The notes beneath the pieces were generated by a model, which worked only from the letters and a program-made list of their open reading frames with translations, was not told the origin of the DNA and made no database searches. Both the position numbers and the translations under genes were made by a program. Below are positions 48,987-59,177 of a stretch of DNA of 64,000 nt, one piece after another (position 1 is the stretch's first letter; every line of letters begins with the position of its first letter). The stretch comes from Allacma fusca (taxonomy: Eukaryota; Arthropoda; Collembola; Symphypleona; Sminthuridae): positions 8,618,001-8,682,000 of the forward strand of contig OX359246.1 of the NCBI GenBank assembly GCA_947179485.1, given 5' to 3'.

Positions 48987-51900
48987 TTACTGTGGGCGAT
49001 TTGCAAAGCGACCTGTTGCAATAGAGTAATACAACAGGTCACTTGCTTTCGCCTGCTTGAGAAGACTTAAGTCTAGAAGACATGCTTTCAAATAAATATT
49101 TCTAATTATACTAAAAGCTGGGCAAGTTGCTAAGAAGTGAAATGCATCCTCATCCTCCAGTCCACACTGTAGACATAGAGGGCAGGATGCAATTCCTATT
49201 CTATAGAGATGTTTTTGGAATCTACCATGACCAGAGATTACCTCCGTGAGCCATTTAATATGTACCCTAGAGAATCGGACCACAGATTCGTTACCATACA
49301 GCGGTTTACAGATCAGTGCCCGAGAGTGAGCTCCGATTTTGAGGTTTTGCCAACGCTTAGTGTGCAACGTCCGCAACTTGTTGCGAACAATACGTTTAAT
49401 CACTGAGGTAGCAATAGGAAGGAGAGGGTATTCCCTGTTTGACTCAGAGTCCACAGAGTAGGCAGCTTTTGCTAGCCTATCTGCTTCTTCATTACCAGCA
49501 AAGTTATTGTGACTTGGTATCCATTGTAATTGTACAGCATTATCTCTTGATAGTCTGTACAATACCTCCTGACAATCAAGTACAAGTCTGGATGAGGTAT
49601 AGGCGCCCTTAAGCGCAAGGAGAGAGCTTTGACTGTCACTATAAAAAGTGATATGCTCCGATCTTGTGTCAGCTTCTGCTAGCCATTTAGCACAGCAGAA
49701 GATTGCGTACAATTCGCACTGGAATATTGTGGCGTACATATCAAGGGGGATGGATTCGCTATGCAGTATTGTATAGGATCCCACCTCCCTTTTGCTTATG
49801 AGAAAACCGCTACCTGATAGCTGATCAGTTTTTGAGCCGTCAGTAAAACAGATTAGGCCAGTCATCTCAAGAGAGAGATCTCTTGTCCAAAGAGACTTGT
49901 GACCAATAGTGATTTTGATTTCACTAGTGTCAGTAAAGGAGGGAAAAATATAGTCACTTTTCCTCAAGAGAGTAGTGTCCCTTGCAGACCAAGTGTCCCA
50001 CAGTCTGGTGTGGCTACGTGCAGTACAAGCCATAGATTCTCCCAGCCAATTTCCTCTGGCTCGTAATCTGTGCATTGTGCGCACTGCAATTCCCTGTAGA
50101 TGTAAGTCTAGTGGAATAAAGCCTATAATAACCTCAAGTGTAGAGGTAGGGGTACTTCCACAAGCACCTGTGATACTGAGACATGCCCGTCTTTGTACAC
50201 TATTTAATTTAGTGTACGTGTACTTGGCAAGTAGACCAGGGTGCCAAACAACAACAGCATATTCCAGAATGGGTCTTACTATTGCTGTGTACATCCATCT
50301 GGCAATCTTTGGGCTAATGCCCCATCTCTTGCCCACCAAGCGTCTGATTGTGAGTAATGATGAGCTCGCCTTACTTGCAATGGAGAGACAGTGCGCTCTC
50401 CATGTGAGATGACTGTCTAGCATTACTCCTAGATATCTAATGCTAGGTAGAATAGATATTTGGTTCCCACGGTAGACTAAGCTCCTTATCCTCAACCGTG
50501 TGTTCCTGGTGAAAATTACAGCTCCCGTTTTATTGGGATTTAATTTGAGGCCAGTGCGTGAACACCATGAGTCAATGATGCCTAGACCCTTTATGGTTCT
50601 TTCCGCACATATGGCAAAGTCTTTCCCCGCTTGAGCAAGAACTGCATCATCAGCAAATCCTTGTGACAAGACGGATGGCAATCTGGTCTGCAGCAAATAG
50701 AGAAGTTCGTCCATGACGAGATTCCAGATTAGAGGTGAAAGTACACCACCTTGTGGTGTTCCCCGCTCTACCCGTCTCTCCTTGTAAGAGCTTCTCAACG
50801 TGGAACAGACAATTCTGGATTGCAGCATGTGATCTATCCATCGACAGATTGCATGGTCAATTCCAGCTCTGTTCAAGGCATTATGCATTGCTTGAAATAA
50901 CAAGTTATTGAAGGCACCCTCAATGTCAGCAAAAATTGCAATGACAATTTCCTTATTTTGTAGGGCCTTTTCCACATAGCTGACCAGCCGATGGAGAGCA
51001 GCTTCAGTGGACGTCCCTCTAAGATAAGCAAATTGTTTATGTAAACGCAAAGAGTGTTGTAGTTGTGGCGTTCTTATGTGACGATCAACTAGTCTCTCCA
51101 GCGTCTTCAGTAAAAACGAGGAAAGTGAGATAGGTCTCCATGCAGCAGCATTTTCATAGCTGCCTTTTCCTGCTTTTGGTATAAATATCACTCTAGCTTT
51201 CCTCCATTCAAGAGGAACATATCCGAGCGACAAGCAACCTTTGTAAATTGCACAAAGGTACGGATTTAGAACATCCAATCCCTTTAGTAGTACTATCGGG
51301 GCGATGTTGTCAGCCCCAGCTGCTTTATAGGGGCCAAAGGTGCGAATAGCCCACTTCACCCTATCTGGATTAACTATATTATCCAGCTCCAACACATCCA
51401 ACTTGTCATGATCCCATGCAGTTGTAGCAGGGATGGGACAGCTGGGGAAGTGGTGAGCTAGTAGTTCATCTAATACTTCGCTATCATCTTTCGTGAAATC
51501 ATCATTAGAGACTTTCAAGCGAGTAGGAAGCTTATGAGTATCGGAGCTTAGTATTTTGTGTATCCTGGCCGCCACTGGTAGAGTTGTTATACTCGCACAG
51601 TAGCTTTGCCAGGACTTCCGTTTTTCCGTTCTAAGAACTTGTTTGAATTTATTCCTGCACTTTTTATAGTTCTGCCAGGAAGTTGGATCCCTGTTTTCCG
51701 GGATACCAGCCTTTCTGTAGAGACCGCGAGATCTTTTGCGGAGTGCGGAAAGCTCATTTGTCCACCAGGGGACTGTTTTTTGCCTCCAATGTACTGCTTT
51801 CAGAGGACAGGCCTGGTCAAAACTATACTGGATAGATGAAGTAATAAGTTGGGCCTGATTCTCTAGCACACGACTGCTAAGAGGAGCCTCCAACTCAATG

Positions 51901-52763
51901 CCTTCTAATCTATCCGCTAAGTTGACGTTAAAAATATCCCAATCAGCCTTCCTAATATTCCTGACTTTTACTGGGGGTGGCTTTGCTGCGGATACCAAGA
52001 ATCCAATGTACAAATGGTCAGACATAGATTCCCGATCTAGTACATTCCATTGTCGAATCAGATTGTGTGCCCATGTGTTAGTTATAGTAACGTCCAAAAC
52101 CTCCTCTCTATTGGCAACTACAAATGTAGGTTTATTACCTACATTGCAGGTCTGTAGATGGTTGGTTAATAGGAAGTCCAGGAGTTGTTCCCCCCTAGAA
52201 TTTATGTTAGAGCTGCCCCATACTGTATGATGTGCATTGGCATCGGCACCCAAAATCAGAGGGATGTTAAGCTCATTACAGTATTCCACCAGCTCGGTGA
52301 TTGGGTTACTCGGAGTGGTGGGTGAGTCACCAGGACAATACGCTGATGCAAAAATGATCAGCCCACCTCTCCATACAGTTGATATAGCCACCAGATCTCT
52401 ATCATTAAATTGAGTTAGAGGAGTGGCGGTTATATTTTTTGTCACTACAATGCAGGCTCTAGGAGCCTCATTTATTGTACCAACAAAAATTTGATCTCTT
52501 TTGCCAAGGCCAGAGATTTTGCATTTGACCAAATACGGTTCTTGAATGAGAAAAATTAATGAATGAGCAGAGATATTGCTGTTACTGTGCAAATGCAATG
52601 CATTCTTTTGTTGCATCAATAGACTGTCGCGCCAATTCATTAGTGAAGTTGACGCATCACGACAGTGATGCAAGTTAATTTGGGTCGTGTAGACATGGGG
52701 AGTATTTATAATAGATACACCCATGTTACTTGACCCAGGAGTTGACCTAGAAGATACACACAT
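48987..52763 (-). CDS. LINE ORF2: endonuclease, reverse transcriptase, RNase H
   Basis: 1258 residues without interruption. Residues about 1-235 form an APE-like endonuclease (IQEPYL, ASAYCPGD, LGADANAHH, LDVTITN, SDHLYI). The reverse transcriptase follows at about 480-770, with AAWRPISLSS, the template-binding RGTPQGGVLSP and the catalytic FADDAVL. RNase H at about 955-1080 keeps its acidic residues: TDGSKT, FQCELYAI, YSDSQSS and SHNNFAGNEEAD. A C-terminal Cys-His element (CPLCLQCG...HFLATC) closes the protein. It nicks target DNA and reverse-transcribes the element RNA in place. The start at 52763 may not be the true one, since a downstream Met exists, but the frame is clear. All active-site residues I can check are present, so it may be competent. 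Confidence 0.93.
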   Translation of the reverse strand: MCVSSRSTPGSSNMGVSIINTPHVYTTQINLHHCRDASTSLMNWRDSLLMQQKNALHLHSNSNISAHSLIFLIQEPYLVKCKISGLGKRDQIFVGTINEAPRACIVVTKNITATPLTQFNDRDLVAISTVWRGGLIIFASAYCPGDSPTTPSNPITELVEYCNELNIPLILGADANAHHTVWGSSNINSRGEQLLDFLLTNHLQTCNVGNKPTFVVANREEVLDVTITNTWAHNLIRQWNVLDRESMSDHLYIGFLVSAAKPPPVKVRNIRKADWDIFNVNLADRLEGIELEAPLSSRVLENQAQLITSSIQYSFDQACPLKAVHWRQKTVPWWTNELSALRKRSRGLYRKAGIPENRDPTSWQNYKKCRNKFKQVLRTEKRKSWQSYCASITTLPVAARIHKILSSDTHKLPTRLKVSNDDFTKDDSEVLDELLAHHFPSCPIPATTAWDHDKLDVLELDNIVNPDRVKWAIRTFGPYKAAGADNIAPIVLLKGLDVLNPYLCAIYKGCLSLGYVPLEWRKARVIFIPKAGKGSYENAAAWRPISLSSFLLKTLERLVDRHIRTPQLQHSLRLHKQFAYLRGTSTEAALHRLVSYVEKALQNKEIVIAIFADIEGAFNNLLFQAMHNALNRAGIDHAICRWIDHMLQSRIVCSTLRSSYKERRVERGTPQGGVLSPLIWNLVMDELLYLLQTRLPSVLSQGFADDAVLAQAGKDFAICAERTIKGLGIIDSWCSRTGLKLNPNKTGAVIFTRNTRLRIRSLVYRGNQISILPSIRYLGVMLDSHLTWRAHCLSIASKASSSLLTIRRLVGKRWGISPKIARWMYTAIVRPILEYAVVVWHPGLLAKYTYTKLNSVQRRACLSITGACGSTPTSTLEVIIGFIPLDLHLQGIAVRTMHRLRARGNWLGESMACTARSHTRLWDTWSARDTTLLRKSDYIFPSFTDTSEIKITIGHKSLWTRDLSLEMTGLICFTDGSKTDQLSGSGFLISKREVGSYTILHSESIPLDMYATIFQCELYAIFCCAKWLAEADTRSEHITFYSDSQSSLLALKGAYTSSRLVLDCQEVLYRLSRDNAVQLQWIPSHNNFAGNEEADRLAKAAYSVDSESNREYPLLPIATSVIKRIVRNKLRTLHTKRWQNLKIGAHSRALICKPLYGNESVVRFSRVHIKWLTEVISGHGRFQKHLYRIGIASCPLCLQCGLEDEDAFHFLATCPAFSIIRNIYLKACLLDLSLLKQAKASDLLYYSIATGRFANRPQ

Positions 52764-52800
52764 TTATTATTTTGGAGGATAAAGGATGGTTGCACCGCAG

Positions 52801-53877
52801 TTACACATCAGCCTTTTTGCGCTCCTTTTTCTTCATTCTTTCCTCAAAGCGTATTGTACCTACGCTGTAGAAAAGCGTGAAGTCTTTGATACGCAAAAAC
52901 TCCACTGAGGAAGGATCAACACCAATGATCCTACTGCAACCTAGCAGTGGTGCCCCAGGAAGAGAGTTCGCAACCCACATTTCCCTCCATCTCACCGTGT
53001 TAAGACCAGGATTCTGAGTCCTGAGTCTTTTCAGAAACTCAGGAAACGATAGCGCTGGACCATTAGCACGGGTGAAGAAGGTTGTAAGCTTCTCTGATTG
53101 CTCAGAGGGAGCTTCCGTAGGCTTCCAAGCCGTAAAGGTATGAGTCCCATAATGACTCACCCACTTTACGTTGGGGCATTGATTGGTCACCCAATCATAG
53201 GTATGTGAGTTGAAACAATCAACTCTAATACGACCGTTTGGAGTTAGTGTGGGCTCCCTCATTTGAAGAATGACCCCCTGACTAACTCCATCATCATACC
53301 GCTTATAAAGCTCCAAGGTAAAGTGTTGGCAAGCCTTTGCACTTATCTTCTTCCCTTCATGATCACCCGCAAAGGTAATTATGGTGGAATCAGGGAGCAG
53401 AGGCGTCTCAACATTAACCTCAGTTGTTTTGGCTGCATCCTTCGGAGGTACTTTACAGCCGACTCCAGAAGAATGCGCAGATGGTGGTGTTGGCAGGTCA
53501 GTTCTACCGAACTTCCTACTTTTCCTGCCACACTCCTCAGCGCTAGAACCAGAGCCACTCGGATGAGGGCGCTTGTCCGTCACGGTAGGAGTTGACGGTG
53601 TGGGAGTAGATTTCTTCTTCTCGATACTGAGTTGTTTCAGATATCTCCTCCTATCCTTGCTGGTCATCTTCCTGACCTCTGAACTAGGAACACGGGTGAA
53701 ACTAGTACCAGGAGTTGATGTCTCCTGACCAATAGCTTCCGAAACCGTTCCCTGCTCATCATTGGTTTGAGCCGGATCTGGAACACCAGAGTCAGCTAAC
53801 AGTGAGGCAACAGCCTCATCCGGAACAACCACCTCCATTTCCTCTGAGGTCAGTGGCGAGAGGGGGTTGAATTCCAT
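52801..53877 (-). CDS. LINE ORF1 protein (DUF4780-like)
   Basis: I start at the Met of MEFNPLSPLTSEEMEVVV, 358 residues. The frame is open for another 130 codons upstream (to 54267), but that part is Cys/Trp-rich and looks like untranslated leader. The N-terminal half is low-complexity, acidic, then Lys/Ser/Thr/Pro-rich with a basic patch (KDRRRYLKQ). The C-terminal half, from about TIITFAGDHEGKK to WREMWVANSLPG, resembles the DUF4780 domain seen in arthropod LINE ORF1 proteins. No CCHC zinc knuckles are visible. It likely binds element RNA. It ends in a very basic tail (EERMKKKERKKADV), 37 bases before ORF2. Confidence 0.8.
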   Translation of the reverse strand: MEFNPLSPLTSEEMEVVVPDEAVASLLADSGVPDPAQTNDEQGTVSEAIGQETSTPGTSFTRVPSSEVRKMTSKDRRRYLKQLSIEKKKSTPTPSTPTVTDKRPHPSGSGSSAEECGRKSRKFGRTDLPTPPSAHSSGVGCKVPPKDAAKTTEVNVETPLLPDSTIITFAGDHEGKKISAKACQHFTLELYKRYDDGVSQGVILQMREPTLTPNGRIRVDCFNSHTYDWVTNQCPNVKWVSHYGTHTFTAWKPTEAPSEQSEKLTTFFTRANGPALSFPEFLKRLRTQNPGLNTVRWREMWVANSLPGAPLLGCSRIIGVDPSSVEFLRIKDFTLFYSVGTIRFEERMKKKERKKADV

Positions 53878-54912
53878 ATCTACAGTAAGTAATAACAAAT
53901 ATTTGAGATTATTATTGCAGTAGAGTATTAGGGGTACAGAGTGCATCCTACAATTAAATGCCCATCTGTGCCAACATATGTGAGAAATCACAACATAGCA
54001 GCGGACTGCTAGACTGGTGCCTGTGTCAATTTGAGTGAACGCTGAGGCATCTGTGCGGCTGTAGTGAGTCACCGCACATTCGCTGACTTGGGCGAGTCTC
54101 CATAGATGTCGCCCTCGTGTCGAATGTGCAGGGTCTCCTATACAGCAGCACAGAAAAAACCATGCCGTCCACTCCAACACGCACACACATACACAACTCT
54201 CAACAATTAAACAACAATAAGAGGGAAGTGTTGAGAGATCTGCACCTACCTTGGGCCTTGGCACCATCCTTTTGGTTTTCCATGATCCTGGTGGGTTGCA
54301 GATCCTTTCAACACTTCCTTTAATATGCGAAAAAGACTTTTCCGAAATTATCCTTCAGAGAGGAGCAAAAGCACGTCCGTACTCGACAGTGGCGCGAACG
54401 AGAACCATGCAAAATACTTGGTCTTCAATGACAAAATACAAAATACAATACCTGAAATAAAATATGTAAAATACAAAGTAAAATACCTCAGGTTACATTG
54501 CTAAAATACAAATGAAAATACAATACATCGTAGGTAATTAAAAATACTCAAATACAAAATACTGTATTTTATATAATTACAATACTTTCCTTAAAATACA
54601 TTTTCGCAAAATCACTCTTTTCGGTTTCTAGAACACAAACAGCTTTAAGAAGCAACCTTGTAAAACATAGTCGAATAACTAATCACTTCAAAGACTGCAT
54701 ATAAGACATTAGTAACAAATTGTTCAACTGTTGCCGAACAGGTCAGTTCATTATAAGTATAATTTAAGTCGTTTTGACTCTTAATGAAGTACATAATGTA
54801 GATTAATATGAAATTTTTATTTATTAGCAATTAAATGTATTTTCGAAATAATTATTATAAAAAAGAGTTAGTATCTGAAGATTAAATCAAGTCGGTCTTC
54901 GGCGTACTTTAA

Positions 54913-54996
54913 ATATCGTTGGTGAAGAGGCAAAATGGTTTGCGCTTTTACAAAATCATTCGCGCGTAGACCATTTTTCCTCTTCAGTGACGATAT
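54913..54996. repeat. Palindromic hairpin MITE, second copy
   Basis: atatcgttggtgaagaggca... and its reverse complement ending in cagtgacgatat pair over about 28 bases. Related to 9371-9455 (same gaggcaaaatgg core). Nested in the AAATAC-armed hAT element. Confidence 0.7.
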
Positions 54997-55436
54997 GTAA
55001 TATCGAGAACCTGGACGTGTTTGATTTAGTACACGGATTCATTCCAACCTGTTATACCAATGCTAAAATGGAATTCTCACATATATTGCACATCATACAA
55101 GCTCCATACAATGTCAGAGTCAGAAATCATACAGGTGAAAAGTATTTTCAGCCAAATACTTTATTTGAAATACATTTCACATGTCACTGAGAGTAAGTAA
55201 ATACCAAATACTTTTTTACTTACTGGCTCTTAAAATACTAAGCACAAAATACTTGCCCACTGCTTGCTAATTTTGAAATACAAGATACAAAATACTTTGG
55301 GGTCTGAAAATACGTATTTTAAAATACTGTATTTGAAAATACTGCATTGCTCTGCATATCATGTATGTAGATCATTTAGCCTTTCAAACGATGAATGTGC
55401 CAAATTGTACGTATCGGGAGATTATATATTAGCCTA

Positions 55437-56410
55437 TAAGGCTTCCATCCGACCGGATAAATCGAATATCCGATCCGAATCCGATCCGAACCGAAATTTT
55501 CGGATAAATTTTTTTATTATCCGATCCGACCGTTACGGATCGGATAAAAATTTTATTCATCCGTATCCGATCCGAAAATTTCGGATCGGATAAGTGCATT
55601 ATCCGATCCGACCCGCGGATATCCGAAATTATCTGAATTGATACCATTGGATGATAAAAAAGTATTAGGAATTGTCACTACAAAAATGCATTAGCTTTTT
55701 ACTACATCACAATATTAATCATTTTTGCATACATTAAGTCATACGTACAAACTGACGAAAAACTTTACAAACACTGCTGTAAATGTGAAGCTCTGAATTA
55801 ATAAGAAAACACGTAAAAACCGGCACAGTTACTCCTTGGACAAATTGCTGTTGCACACTTCGTTCCTATTGGTCGCTCGAACGCGCTACACATTTTATTT
55901 TCGGATATCCGTCGGATTATCCAATATTTATTACTAGTAAAAGCCCTGTGCTTCACAGGGACATTTACTTGAAGTGGCTGTAGTGTGATTGTAGTAATTA
56001 AAAGCCAGACGGTTTACGAATCAAGCCCTGTCGAAGAGACTTGTTGTATGCCTACATCGTGCGCGCTTGTATTAAGAGTAGCGCTTTAAATAAACGGGCA
56101 GGTAGTGCTCGTTAATAAGAAAGCGTGATTGGCATGCCACCTTTTGGGGGTTGTGTGAGGCCATTGAACTACGAAAGTACCAAACTTTAAATAAACGGAC
56201 AGAAAGTGCTCTTTAATAATAAAGGATTTGTGATCCGAACCGATCGGATAAAGTCGTTTCCAAATCCGATCCGAATCCGATAACCGGATAAGGGGTACGT
56301 ATCCGATCCGATCGGATTGTGTTCGGATCGGATAAGTAGTGTATCCGATCCGAAATTTCGGATATCCGATCTTCGGATATCCGAGGATCATCCGATCGGA
56401 TGGAAGCCTT
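55437..56410. mobile_element. hAT-type element, TATCCGATCCG arms
   Basis: Perfect 8-bp duplication ttagccta at 55429-55436 and 56411-56418. Termini TAAGGCTTCCATCC and GGATGGAAGCCTT. Arms filled with ATCCGATCCG/CGGATCGGAT words. Shares the word TATCCG with 34850-35820 but has a different tip. A Helitron-like insert lies at 55934-56226. Confidence 0.88.
55934..56226 (-). mobile_element. Possible short non-autonomous Helitron
   Basis: On the minus strand the segment begins TCCTTTATTATT and ends with a GC-rich hairpin (CCCTGTGAAGCACAGGG) followed by TTTTACTAG|T. That is the Helitron pattern of 5' TC, 3' hairpin, then CTRR before a T. It interrupts the TATCCG word pattern of the host element. An internal 40-base segment (CTTTAAATAAACGG...) is repeated. 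No ORF. Confidence 0.4.
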
Positions 56411-56469
56411 TTAGCCTACAACATAAAAGGTATACTGCAGAATTTACAACCCCACTTTAACGTTCAGGG

Positions 56470-56720
56470 GTTAGTCTGGAAATAGTACGAATGTAAAAAT
56501 CGAAATCAAATAACATTCGAAGAGGATATAGAAAACTCCATAGGAAGGTTTTCTCATAACGAAAAAAATTATAGAAGCTTTCTCTGAGTTTAAACATTGA
56601 AATGTCAAGTTGATTAAAATAGATTAGAACTGTTACTACGATTAATAATTGAGGAAGTCATAATTATTTTTTTGGGGGGAACAGATTTTTCCTGGAAATC
56701 CAGAGTGGAAATTTCTGCAA
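56470..56720 (-). pseudogene. Decayed duplicate of RTK exon 1 and its 5' flank
   Basis: About 250 bases resemble 47310-47580 in the same orientation. The ATG is at 56557. The signal-peptide core reads YLISIFTFVLFP here against [12 protein letters not shown] in the RTK, then a TAA follows at codon 29. No donor site follows and no other RTK exon is seen nearby. It looks like the remnant of a tandem duplication of the receptor gene's 5' end. Alternatively it is a shared exon of a lost neighbour. Confidence 0.65.
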
Positions 56721-57472
56721 AAAGCGTATATTTATTACTGTAAATAAAAAAAGTACTTGAGTGTTCTGGCCTGGCTTTGTAACCAATAACGGAATTTAGT
56801 ATCGCGTGTGTTTAGTACACGGTCTGAATTAGTGTTTCTGTAGGTGCAAAGATTTCGAATAACCGAACTTGCAATTACAATGAAATTGATAATGCAAGTG
56901 CCAGTAATACCGTAACTGGAACTTGCTAAAAATTGTCAATTAGATTATGCAAATAACCGAAGTTGAACTTGCAATTAGTTCATAAGTTACTTGCAATATT
57001 TGTAAGGCAATGGCAAAAACATTTGGATATAATTGCACCGACAAGTACAATTGCAAGTGCAATTGCAATTTGTAGTTGTAAGTTAACTGATACACATTAT
57101 AAATCGCCAGCGAAGAGACTGAATGATCTGTGCATTTTTGATTGGTAGCAAAATGATATACATTTCACTAAATTGAACAAAGTGTATTAAATAAAATGAT
57201 CTAAATGCAATGCATAATGCAGAGATGTACAAATGAAATAGCATTCCTTTAATCCTTCCAAAGCTAAAAAAATATTGTATTTCATCCTTAAAAATATCCT
57301 TACAAGAAACGCTTAAAACATTTGGTCTATTTTTCTATAATTTTTTGCAAATAGGAACATTTTAATACTAATCGAAAATTCACTTAGATCATTTTGCGTC
57401 CTCACCAACGAAATTGTACAGGAAGCGTTGAGACAGTACTCGGGATTATTATGTACATTAGTTACTAGAGCG
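56721..57472. other. Intergenic, weak short-word repeats
   Basis: At about 56870-57080 there is an enrichment of TTGCAATTGCA/GCAAGTGC-like words. This recalls the arm style of the hAT elements, but I could not find paired termini. Nothing coding. Confidence 0.35.
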
Positions 57473-59177
57473 TAGTGCTGTCCATGGGAACAGGAGACAC
57501 CCAGGTTTTTGGGAACAGGAACAGGAATGGGTGCGTACGGGAACACAAATTTTGTTCCCAAAACACTTTGGGAACGTTTGGGAACATAGAAATTGTTCCC
57601 AAAATATGGGAACAAAAGCGGGTTTGGGAACAGGAACAAAACGTGTACCTACCTGGTACAGTGAATTTCCCATATAGTGGTTTCCTCTTAGATGGCATTC
57701 CCTCTTTAATGGCATCAAAAAACCCTCCCTAGAGGTTTGCAATGTTAAAGGTATACAGTATAGTGGCACCCGCTATAATGGTATTCCCTCTACAATGGCA
57801 CTATTAGGTGTTACGGTGGCTCAGACAATGCAAAATTATAATGGCAGTTGGCATAAAATTAGCTAGATAATGGCTACAAAAGTATAACATGATGTTATAA
57901 AACGTACGGGCGGTTAATAATGCTTATGTCGGTTGGTTCAATTTTAATTTCAAATGTTAATACAGTTAATTATTATTGTGGTTTACTGACGCCCTGGTAT
58001 GATTAGCTGGATTTACGGCATATGATCCGTGATTTAAGTTAAAACGAACAGTTATAACACAAATCATTGCCATTTTTGCCTTGGCTCACTTCTAATAAGT
58101 TTCAATTCGTGCTGGTTTTTTTAAATATATTGAATTATTATATTGAAGATTTAAAATGACATTAAACAGACAGTCAAGAAAACCCTCATTGTGAAAAAGA
58201 GTACTCAGTGGAAGTAATTCCCATTGCCATAATTCCAGGATTTTGGTTTCTGGAATGGTGACATTGCAGTCGAAAAGTTTGATACGACTAATATTAATAA
58301 TAGCATGAGGAAACCTAAAGTTACTGAACATCTTAAACTCAATAAAGCTTAACATACCTCATAATTTTGAGTATTCTGTAAAAATAAATAAATTTATAAA
58401 TGCATTTAGTTACAGTTATTGTCTAAAAACATTAATAGTATATAGTTAACCATTAGTAACATATAGTGGCATCCCTATATAGTGGCAGGAATTTGTCACT
58501 CCCTTGGAAACCACTATATAGGAAATTCACTGTATTCACATGAAGTTTATAATATAAAAATATCTCAGAAATAAAATATTATTTTAAAAGTACGTCGCAA
58601 CACGTCAAATAAGTCACTCTTTCGCACGTTATTATTTAAAAAAATAATAAATGATAATTATTTTACACGTGGAAAAAATGGAACTCTGGAACTTAAACCC
58701 AAAATTGTAGCTCAGAAAACTCCAGCGTGCTCTTATCCTTGTTAGTTCATCAAAAGTATATTGAAAGTGCTACTTGTCTTATCTAATTTCAGTTACTACT
58801 GTACTTTGCGCTGCGATGATTAATTTAATGACTGTTACTGAATTCCCATTTAAATTCGAGTAGCTAAAGGTATTGGAGATGGTGTGCTGTTATTTATTTT
58901 TAATACAGTCGATTTGATATTTGTTTTTTAAATCGATGCATAAATAGAGTTACCTGGGGCATAAATTTGTAGGTTGTACTTTTCTGCTAGTCTTTAAGTA
59001 CTTTTGGGAACAGGAACAGGAACATTCATGTTCCTGCAGGAACAGGTCCAGGAACTTTGAATTGGTACCCATTTTTATGGGAACAGGAACAGGACCATTG
59101 CGTTAGTTCCTGACAAAATGGGTACAGGTACAGGAACAGGTATGGGTACCAAATTTCCGTTCCCATGGACAGCACTA
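57473..59177. mobile_element. hAT-type element, GGAACA arms, second copy (inverted)
   Basis: Termini TAGTGCTGTCCATGGGAAC and GTTCCCATGGACAGCACTA. It aligns in reverse orientation with 12000-13614 over both arms and the centre. No target duplication is visible (ctagagcg against atccagac), which could reflect recombination between copies. A TA-flanked MITE at 57659-58532 is nested in its left arm. Confidence 0.82.
57659..58532. mobile_element. TA-flanked element, CAGTGAATTTCC ends
   Basis: Ends CAGTGAATTTCCCATATAGTGG and, in reverse, CAGTGAATTTCCTATATAGTGG, bordered by TA on both sides. The homologous hAT copy at 12000-13614 has the empty site with one TA (cctggTActcacatg at about 13425). Interior carries several AATGGCA/TATAATGGC words. 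No transposase; pogo/Tc1-mariner-like. Confidence 0.88.

Larger units (their letters stand above)
48886..54406 (-). mobile_element. Full-length LINE (I-superclade-like: endonuclease, RT, RNase H)
   Basis: A 5.5-kb non-LTR element bounded by a 14-bp duplication atgcaaaatacttg (48872-48885 and 54407-54420). Its 3' end carries a (TACA)n tail, seen on the plus strand as tatgtatgtatg. Both ORFs are open: ORF1 at 53877-52801 and ORF2 at 52763-48987, 37 bases apart. The 5' UTR is about 0.5 kb. The domain set (APE endonuclease, RT, RNase H, terminal Cys/His motif) fits the I/LOA/R1 group; the exact clade cannot be fixed by eye. Complete ends and open frames suggest a recent insertion. Confidence 0.92.
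48865..55354. mobile_element. hAT-type element, AAATAC arms, split by a LINE
   Basis: Left tip CAGAGCTATGCAAAATACTTG (48865-48885) and right tip, in reverse, CAGAGCAATGCAGTATTTTC. Flanking catatcaa (48857-48864) and catatcat (55355-55362) match at 7 of 8. Without the LINE and its duplication the element is about 955 bases, with arms of AAATACAAAATAC words. A hairpin MITE at 54913-54996 is also inside. No transposase. Confidence 0.82.
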
